From contig JADJCP010000003.1 in NCBI GenBank assembly GCA_016703155.1, positions 62,001-126,000 on the forward strand: a stretch of DNA of 64,000 nucleotides, in the 5' to 3' direction. The notes under the pieces are model-generated. The model was not told the origin of the DNA. It searched no databases and saw only the letters and a program-made list of their open reading frames with translations. The translations under genes were made by a program, and so were the position numbers. Positions 58,485 to 64,000 of the stretch are shown one piece after another. Each line of letters begins with the position of its first letter. Positions within the stretch are counted from its first letter, which is position 1. The stretch is from Hydrogenophilales bacterium. GTDB lineage: Bacteria; Pseudomonadota; Gammaproteobacteria; Burkholderiales; Thiobacillaceae.

Positions 58485-59208
58485 ACCCATCCGCCTGTCG
58501 AAACTGATGTCCGAACGCGGCATCTGCTCGCGCCGCGAGGCCGACGCCTTCATCGAAAAAGGCTTGGTCCTTGTTGACGGCCAGCGTATTTCGGAATTGG
58601 GGACGCGCGTCGATCCGGACTGCACCATCACCCTGGCGCACGAGGCGCAGAAGCAGCAGGGACAGCGCGTGACGATCCTGCTGCACAAGCCGGTGGGCTA
58701 TGTTTCCGGCCAGCCGGAACCGGGCTTCATCCCGGCCGTCACCCTGGTCAATAGCGAGAACTTCTGGAGTAGTAGCGGCGGTCCGTCGTTTCATCCCGGC
58801 ATGCTCAAGGGTCTGGCGCCGGCCGGCCGGCTGGACATCGATTCCACCGGCCTGCTGGTGCTGACCCAGGATGGCCGTATCGCCAAGCAGCTCATCGGCG
58901 AGGACTCGGATGTCGAGAAGGAATATCTGGTGCGCGTCGAGGGCGGTTTGAACGAGGATGGTTTGCGCCTGCTCAACCACGGACTGGAACTGGATGGCAA
59001 GAAGCTGCGCCAGGCCAGGGTGGCCTGGCAGAACGAGGACCAGCTCAAGTTCATTCTGAAGGAAGGCAAGAAACGCCAGATCCGACGCATGTGCGATCTG
59101 GTCGGGCTGAAGGTCACCGGCCTGAAGCGGGTACGCATCGGCGAAGTCCGTCTGGGCGATCTGCCCATGGGGCAGTGGCGCTTTCTGGGCCAGAACGAAC
59201 GCTTCTGA
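58477..59208 (+). CDS. rRNA pseudouridine synthase, RsuA/RluF type
   Basis: A 243-residue enzyme that converts a specific uridine in ribosomal RNA to pseudouridine. An S4 RNA-binding domain (about 5-60, LSKLMSERGICSRREADAFI) precedes the catalytic domain, with GRLDIDSTGLLVLTQDG carrying the catalytic Asp and KEGKKRQIRRMCDLVGL the conserved C-terminal motif. The closest named E. coli form looks like RluF, but I cannot settle the target site from sequence. The start overlaps the potassium channel end. Confidence 0.9.
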   Translation: MTEPIRLSKLMSERGICSRREADAFIEKGLVLVDGQRISELGTRVDPDCTITLAHEAQKQQGQRVTILLHKPVGYVSGQPEPGFIPAVTLVNSENFWSSSGGPSFHPGMLKGLAPAGRLDIDSTGLLVLTQDGRIAKQLIGEDSDVEKEYLVRVEGGLNEDGLRLLNHGLELDGKKLRQARVAWQNEDQLKFILKEGKKRQIRRMCDLVGLKVTGLKRVRIGEVRLGDLPMGQWRFLGQNERF

Positions 59209-59258
59209 TACCGGTCAGGCTGGCGCAGCGCACGCGGCGCGGGTCAAGGCCCCGACGC

Positions 59259-60116
59259 TCAGCGTTTCTTCGGCGTGGGTGCGGCGGGCGCGGCGGCTGG
59301 AGCTTGCGCGAGCCGGGCGTACATGCCGGTGATGCGGTCCATGACTTCGAGGATGCGCTCACTGGTGGTGGCGACGTTCTGGGCGTCGGTGTCGTCCTTG
59401 CCGCCGCCTTTCTGAGCCTTCAGCGCCTCTTCGAAGAATAGCCATTGCGTCTTGGCGAGTTCCAGTTCGCCATTGATGGCCTTGCTGTTTTCGCCGGCCT
59501 TGCTCAGGGCTTCCAGGGCACTGACGAATTCGCCGCGCGCCACGCGCATCTCACGGTCCATGTCGGGCGAGGTGATGCCCCAATGGTGCAGCATGTAGAA
59601 CTTGGCGAGACGCTGCGACAGCATGCGCTGCCGTCCCGAGATATTGATCAGCCGGCCCAGGTTGGACCCCGAATGCAACTCCAGTTGGGTAGTGCCCAGA
59701 TGCGCCAGACGCAGGACGTCCTCGTTCACGGTGGCGATCTTCCGGGCGCTTGGCAGGATGGGCGGCGTGCTCGCCAGGGTGCGGTATTCCCGCCAGATCG
59801 TGCCGAGGTCGTCATAGGTACTGCGGATCTCGGCGGTCGGGGCGAACTCACCCAGGGCAACGATATGATCCGCGAACAGGTTGATCGAATCGCCAAGAAT
59901 CTTCCGCGATCGGTCCGGAAGGATGTTCTGGCCGATCTGGCAATAGGCCTTGGCGATACGCTGCGACAACATACGCAGGCGTCCGGCCATGTTGATGGCT
60001 TCGTTGATGTTGGCGATTTTCGCGGGCCAGGCGGTGCCGGGCAGCCCGGCGATGGCAAGGCCAGCCGCGAGGTTTGTGAGGAATACTCGGCGCGACGGAT
60101 TTCCTGGACGGTGCAT
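59259..60116 (-). CDS. Tat-exported protein with two PilJ N-terminal-like domains
   Basis: A 285-residue protein with the twin-arginine motif SRRVFLTNL at residues 8-16 followed by a hydrophobic segment, so folded export by Tat is likely. Two copies of the PilJ_N / type IV pili sensor domain follow: NEAINMAGRLRMLSQRIAKA at about 38-57, and NLGRLINISGRQRMLSQRLA at about 152-171. No HAMP or signalling domain follows, and the protein ends in an Ala/Pro/Lys tail. This sensor domain binds small ligands such as nitrate in related proteins. A periplasmic binding or accessory role is the simplest reading. Confidence 0.82.
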   Translation of the reverse strand: MHRPGNPSRRVFLTNLAAGLAIAGLPGTAWPAKIANINEAINMAGRLRMLSQRIAKAYCQIGQNILPDRSRKILGDSINLFADHIVALGEFAPTAEIRSTYDDLGTIWREYRTLASTPPILPSARKIATVNEDVLRLAHLGTTQLELHSGSNLGRLINISGRQRMLSQRLAKFYMLHHWGITSPDMDREMRVARGEFVSALEALSKAGENSKAINGELELAKTQWLFFEEALKAQKGGGKDDTDAQNVATTSERILEVMDRITGMYARLAQAPAAAPAAPTPKKR

Positions 60117-60233
60117 GTTCGCTCTTTTCGGTTATTTCCAGATGGGTGCGTGCCGCTATACCCGATGGTCGGCATGAGCGCGATAAAATAGACGCGGATT
60201 CCTACTACCGCCTTGATCTAAGCCAGAAATTCG

Positions 60234-62804
60234 ATGAATTCGCCCGAACCCCCGGAGTTGGACAAACACACGCCGATGATGCAGCAGTACCTGCGCATCA
60301 AGGCCGAGCAGCCGGACCGGCTGCTGTTCTACCGCATGGGCGATTTCTACGAACTGTTCCATGACGATGCCGAGCGCGCCGCGCGCCTGCTTGACATCAC
60401 CCTGACCACGCGCGGTCAGTCGGCGGGGGTGCCGATCAAGATGGCGGGGGTGCCGTATCACGCCGCCGAGCAGTATTTGGCGCGGCTGGTTCGATTGGGC
60501 GAGTCGGTGGCGATCTGCGAGCAGATCGGCGATCCGAAGACCAGCAAGGGGCCTGTCGAGCGCCGGGTGGTGCGCGTCGTCACGCCGGGCACGCTGACCG
60601 ACGATGCCTTGCTGGAGTACAAGGCGGACGCGACGTTGCTGGTGCTGGCGCCGTCACGCGGCAGCATTGCCCTGGCCTGGCTGACCCTGTCGAGCGGTCG
60701 CTTCGCGGCGCGTCAGATCGCCACGCATAACCTGGCTTCGGAATTGGGGCGGCTGGCGCCTTCGGAAATTCTCTGTCCGGAGGATTTCGCGCATCCGGCG
60801 TTGTCGGGTTTGAAAACGGCCATCGTCCGGAGACCGGATTGGCAGTTCGATGCCGAACGCGGCCGGCGCCTGTTGTGCGAGCACTTCGGGGTGATCGATC
60901 TGACCGCTTTCGGGGTCGAGGACTTGCCGCCGATTCAGGCGGCGGCGGGGGTGTTGCTCGACTATGCCCGGCATACCCAGCAAAGCACCCTGCCGCACAT
61001 CACCGGTTTGGTCCTGGAAGAGGATAGCGAGTATGTCCTGATGGATGCCGCCGCGCGGCGCACCCTGGAGATCTCCGAGACTTTGCGCGGCGAGCCGGCG
61101 CCGACCCTGTTTTCCGAGCTGGATCAGTGCGTCACCGGCATGGGCAGCCGGCTGCTGCGCCATTGGCTGCATCACCCCTTGCGCGACCGGCCACGCTTGC
61201 GCCGGCGTCTGGCGGCGATCCGCGCGCTGATCGAGGCGCCCGACACGGCGCGGCGTTTGCGTGAGTTGCTGCGCGGCACGGTCGATCTGGAACGTATCGC
61301 CGCGCGCATCGCCCTGCGCTCGGCGCGACCGCGCGATCTCTCCGGCTTGCGCGACAGTCTGGCGCGCCTGCCGGAGTTGCGCACCACCCTGGCCGGGGTG
61401 GCCGATGGCCTGAGCGCCTGGCTGCCGAGTCTGGAGTTTCCCGAAGCGCCCGGTGCCGAGCTGGCTCGCGCCATCCGCCCTGAGCCGGCCGTGGTGCTGC
61501 GCGAGGGCGGCGTCATTGCCGACGGCTACGACGCCGATCTGGACGAATTGCGCGGCCTGCAATCGAATTGCGGTGAGTACTTGCTTGCGCTGGAAGCCCG
61601 CGAGCGCGAGCGGACCGGCATTGCCAACCTGAAGGTCGAATACAACCGGGTGAGCGGTTTTTACATCGAGGTCAGTCGCGGCCAGAGCGAGAACGTCCCG
61701 GCCGATTACCACCGGCGCCAGACCCTGAAGAATGTCGAGCGCTACCTGACGCCCGAACTGAAGACCTTCGAGGACAAGTATCTATCCGCCTCGGAGCGCG
61801 CCCTGGCACGGGAGAAACTGCTCTACGAGGCGGTGCTGGACACCCTGGCGCCGCACATTCCGGCCCTGCAGACACTCGCCGAGGCGGTCGCCGGGCTCGA
61901 TGTCTTCGTCGCCCAGGCGGCGCTGGCCGAAAGTCGGCGCTATGTCGAGCCGGAGTTCAGCGATGAGTGGGGACTCACTTTGATCGCCGGTCGGCATCCC
62001 GTGGTCGAGCCGCGCGTCGATGCCTTCATCGCCAACGACCTGCGTCTCGACCCGACCCGGCGCATGCTCATGGTCACCGGGCCGAACATGGGCGGCAAGT
62101 CGACCTTCATGCGCCAGACCGCGCTGATCGTCCTGATGGCCTGTTGCGGTCTGTATGTGCCGGCGACCCGCGCCATCATCGGTCCAGTCGACCAGTTGTT
62201 CACCCGGGTCGGTTCCTCGGACGATCTGGCCGGCGGCCGTTCGACCTTCATGGTGGAAATGACCGAGACGGCGCAGATCCTCAACAACGCCACGGAATAC
62301 AGCCTGGTGCTCATGGACGAGATCGGTCGTGGCACCTCGACCTTCGACGGCGTCAGCATCGCCTGGTCCGTGGCCCGGCATCTGGCCGAGAAAGTGCGCG
62401 CTTACACCCTGTTCGCAACCCACTATTTCGAGCTGACGCAACTGCCCCAGGAATACCGCACGGTGGCCAACGTGCATCTGGACGCGGTGGAAACCGGCGG
62501 CCGCCTGACCTTCCTGCATGCCGTCGAGGACGGCCCGGCCTCGCAGAGCTACGGCATCCAGGTGGCCAAACTGGCTGGCGTGCCGGCGATGGTGGTCAAC
62601 GCGGCGCGGCGCAAGCTGGTGGAACTGGAGAATGCCCAGGTCGCCAGCGCCGGTCAGGGCGACCTGTTCGCCACCCCGGCGCCGCAGCCTGAGGTCGAGG
62701 CCTCGCCGGCGCTCGATCAACTGCGCAATCTGGACCCGGATACCCTGACGCCGCGCGCGGCGCTCGACGCCCTCTACGAACTGAAACGCCTGCTCAAATC
62801 ATGA
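60234..62804 (+). CDS. mutS: DNA mismatch repair protein MutS
   Basis: An 856-residue MutS1-type ATPase. The mismatch-sensing Phe-x-Glu region is in FYRMGDFYELF (about 34-44). The core and clamp domains include TGIANLKVEYNRVSGFYIEV (about 462-481). The ATPase domain has P-loop GPNMGGKST (616-624), GRSTFMVEMTETAQILNNA, Walker B LVLMDEIGRGTST and the final His of FATHYFELT. The end is shared with the start of the small downstream gene (ATGA). Confidence 0.97.
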   Translation: MNSPEPPELDKHTPMMQQYLRIKAEQPDRLLFYRMGDFYELFHDDAERAARLLDITLTTRGQSAGVPIKMAGVPYHAAEQYLARLVRLGESVAICEQIGDPKTSKGPVERRVVRVVTPGTLTDDALLEYKADATLLVLAPSRGSIALAWLTLSSGRFAARQIATHNLASELGRLAPSEILCPEDFAHPALSGLKTAIVRRPDWQFDAERGRRLLCEHFGVIDLTAFGVEDLPPIQAAAGVLLDYARHTQQSTLPHITGLVLEEDSEYVLMDAAARRTLEISETLRGEPAPTLFSELDQCVTGMGSRLLRHWLHHPLRDRPRLRRRLAAIRALIEAPDTARRLRELLRGTVDLERIAARIALRSARPRDLSGLRDSLARLPELRTTLAGVADGLSAWLPSLEFPEAPGAELARAIRPEPAVVLREGGVIADGYDADLDELRGLQSNCGEYLLALEARERERTGIANLKVEYNRVSGFYIEVSRGQSENVPADYHRRQTLKNVERYLTPELKTFEDKYLSASERALAREKLLYEAVLDTLAPHIPALQTLAEAVAGLDVFVAQAALAESRRYVEPEFSDEWGLTLIAGRHPVVEPRVDAFIANDLRLDPTRRMLMVTGPNMGGKSTFMRQTALIVLMACCGLYVPATRAIIGPVDQLFTRVGSSDDLAGGRSTFMVEMTETAQILNNATEYSLVLMDEIGRGTSTFDGVSIAWSVARHLAEKVRAYTLFATHYFELTQLPQEYRTVANVHLDAVETGGRLTFLHAVEDGPASQSYGIQVAKLAGVPAMVVNAARRKLVELENAQVASAGQGDLFATPAPQPEVEASPALDQLRNLDPDTLTPRAALDALYELKRLLKS

Positions 62805-63091
62805 CCATGAAAACCTTGCATCTCGATGCCGCCGAACTGGCCCTTGATTTCAACGCCTGCCTGAAACTGGCCGAGGCCAATGCCGAACACCTGCTCGGCG
62901 AGGCCATGCTCCTGTCTTTCTACGACCGCGACCGCAACCTGGAATCGCCCAACGGGGTCTCGGAATGCCACCAGGGCTGCGCCACGCCCGGCTGGGTGGA
63001 CTACGCGGCGAACCGGGGCGGCACGTTGATCGTCAATTTCGAGCGGGGCCGCTTCGTGTTCTGCTTCATGCCATTGGATGCGCTCGCATGA
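62801..63091 (+). CDS. AF1514-like small protein
   Basis: A 96-residue cytoplasmic protein. LALDFNACLKLAEANAEHLL, AMLLSFYDRDRNLESPN and the following GWVDYAANRGGTLIVNFERG match the general form of the small AF_1514 family, whose role is unknown. Two cysteines (SECHQGCA) lie in the middle. The ATG overlaps the mutS stop (ATGA), and its own stop overlaps the next start (ATGA). An in-frame ATG six bases later is also possible. Family assignment is by pattern recall. Confidence 0.65.
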   Translation: MTMKTLHLDAAELALDFNACLKLAEANAEHLLGEAMLLSFYDRDRNLESPNGVSECHQGCATPGWVDYAANRGGTLIVNFERGRFVFCFMPLDALA

Positions 63092-63513
63092 ACAAGGAAG
63101 ACTGGGACAAACTTGCCGACCAACTCGCGGCCCTGCCCGGTGGCGCGGTGGCGGCCCTGCCGGATTTTTTCGGAAATCTGGTCAGCGACGAGCTGGCGCC
63201 GATCACCTCGGACTGGGACTACGACGGCTGGGTACTCAAGGACGAGGGCATGCTTAGTCTGCGTCTCAACGATGCAGTCGATGGCATGCGTCTGTTCTAC
63301 GTGACCGAGGAGGGCGAGCTGGGGATTGCTCGTGCCGGCAATGAACTGTTGCAGGTCGCGCGTGAAAAAAACGTGTCGGCGCTGATTCTACTGCTAGTGG
63401 CCATCGCCACCGGCCAAGTCGACGACGGCCGCCGACTGAAGGTCGAGTTGCCGAAAATTGATGCCGCTGCCAAGGATCTCATGCTGATGACCGTCTGCCG
63501 GTTGTGCGGTTAG
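63088..63513 (+). CDS. Uncharacterised 141-residue protein coupled to the AF1514-like gene
   Basis: An acidic 141-residue cytoplasmic protein with alternating predicted helices and strands. Tryptophans cluster in TSDWDYDGWVLKDE, and the C-terminal CRLCG forms a CxxC pair. I do not recognise a family. It is translationally coupled (ATGA) to the AF1514-like gene and through it to mutS, and is the last gene of that unit. The ATG at 63088 is preferred over a GTG-type start at 62965 because the upstream stretch is a different frame of the previous gene. Confidence 0.7.
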   Translation: MNKEDWDKLADQLAALPGGAVAALPDFFGNLVSDELAPITSDWDYDGWVLKDEGMLSLRLNDAVDGMRLFYVTEEGELGIARAGNELLQVAREKNVSALILLLVAIATGQVDDGRRLKVELPKIDAAAKDLMLMTVCRLCG

Positions 63514-63530
63514 CCCCTCCTGCGGGCTGG

Positions 63531-63998
63531 CTAACGCGTAGTCGTTTGGGTGACCTGGCTGGCGCGATACCCCGGGCAGTCGGCTGCCAACTCCGATACC
63601 TGGGCCACCAGTCCGCGCAAGTTGGACAAATCGTCGAGTGTGCCAAGCATGACATCCAACGGCGTGCGTCCATTCAATTCGACCCGCGGGTAACGTAGCC
63701 ACTCCCTGATGAGTGGCACATGGCCGAGGCGCAAGCGCAGGGCTTTGTGAATCGCCAAAAGATGTTTTGCCCGGAGCAACAAGACCGGCTCGTCGGGGAG
63801 CGGCCGGCCATCGAGAAAACTGTCCAGTGCCGTGCTGCCGATCCCGAGCAGCACCGCCTGGTCGTCCAACGAAATGTCCCAGTCGAGGAAGACCCTTTGC
63901 AGCGCGGCGCTTTCGGCGGCACGTAAATCCGGGCTGTGTGCGTCGATGCGCTCGAATTCGGTGAACGAACTCGAACACAGGGTGTAGCCCTCGCGCCG
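63531..63998 (-). CDS. Xre/MbcA/ParS-type antitoxin-like protein, 5' end beyond the window
   Basis: The frame is open to the right edge of the window, so the N-terminus is missing. The visible ~155 residues include a helix-turn-helix-like stretch (LDWDISLDDQAVLLGIGSTA) and a C-terminal toxin-binding-type segment GRTPLDVMLGTLDDLSNLRG, which resembles the MbcA/ParS/Xre (DUF2384) antitoxins that pair with RES-domain toxins. No RES-like gene lies downstream. The next gene is convergent, 17 bases away. A partner upstream, outside the window, is possible. Confidence 0.65.
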   Translation of the reverse strand, partial: RREGYTLCSSSFTEFERIDAHSPDLRAAESAALQRVFLDWDISLDDQAVLLGIGSTALDSFLDGRPLPDEPVLLLRAKHLLAIHKALRLRLGHVPLIREWLRYPRVELNGRTPLDVMLGTLDDLSNLRGLVAQVSELAADCPGYRASQVTQTTTR

Positions 63999-64000
63999 AC

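Overview
The window is about 63% GC, gene-dense chromosomal DNA from a Gram-negative bacterium, most likely a betaproteobacterium. The signs are UvrA next to an MFS/ssb block, a FmdB-DUF502-AspS-NudB block, a polar-type flagellar export and regulation cluster (flhB-flhA-flhF-flhG-fliA-motC-motD), a SoxW-like thioredoxin and an IPTL-CTERM protein. A sulfur-oxidiser-type relative (Nitrosomonadales/Thiobacillaceae) fits, but no marker here proves it. I saw no rRNA, tRNA, CRISPR array, prophage or intact insertion sequence.

Layout. 1-5.5 kb: the end of gcvPB, dgkA, a methyltransferase, an EAL-type c-di-GMP phosphodiesterase and an M23 peptidase. 5.5-9.8 kb: a coiled-coil lipoprotein, then a TlpA / SoxW-like / TolC / HlyD operon and a YqhA-type membrane protein. 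9.9-19.2 kb: a PilZ-like protein and the flagellar cluster on the minus strand. 19.3-22.1 kb: a 619-residue repeat protein and an orphan ParA. 22.2-24.8 kb: a lower-GC MBOAT/SGNH-like acylation pair. 24.8-27.6 kb: yebC, ruvC, a UbiA-family prenyltransferase and ruvA, with no ruvB following. 27.7-31.7 kb: an FMN reductase, a truncated pirin, two YceI proteins, cytochrome b561 and a divergent LysR regulator. 32-38.8 kb: an IPTL-CTERM protein, a HerA-like ATPase, a methyltransferase, a zinc peptidase, cardiolipin synthase B with its nuclease-like partner, and a lipoprotein. 38.9-46 kb: an MCP, a phosphate-type binding protein, NudB, a VOC protein, a CheZ-like protein, aspS, DUF502 and FmdB. 46.1-54.7 kb: an acyl-activating enzyme with FadL, ssb, an MFS transporter, a YheT-like hydrolase and katG. 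54.9-64 kb: uvrA, a potassium channel, a pseudouridine synthase, a Tat-exported PilJ-N protein, mutS with two coupled small genes, and the end of an Xre/MbcA-type antitoxin gene.

The most notable theme is broken or degenerate genes. flhA carries an in-frame TAA. FlhG has lost its P-loop lysine. FlhB has NPLR in place of NPTH. katG, the acyl-activating enzyme and the UbiA prenyltransferase each contain a one-base frameshift, and the pirin gene lacks its middle third in frame. The one-base indels may be sequence errors, but the protein-level changes in FlhG, FlhB and pirin cannot be explained by a single missing or added base. Palindromic repeats of at least two kinds also touch genes: one lies inside the 5' coding part of a yceI gene, and another supplies a stop codon.
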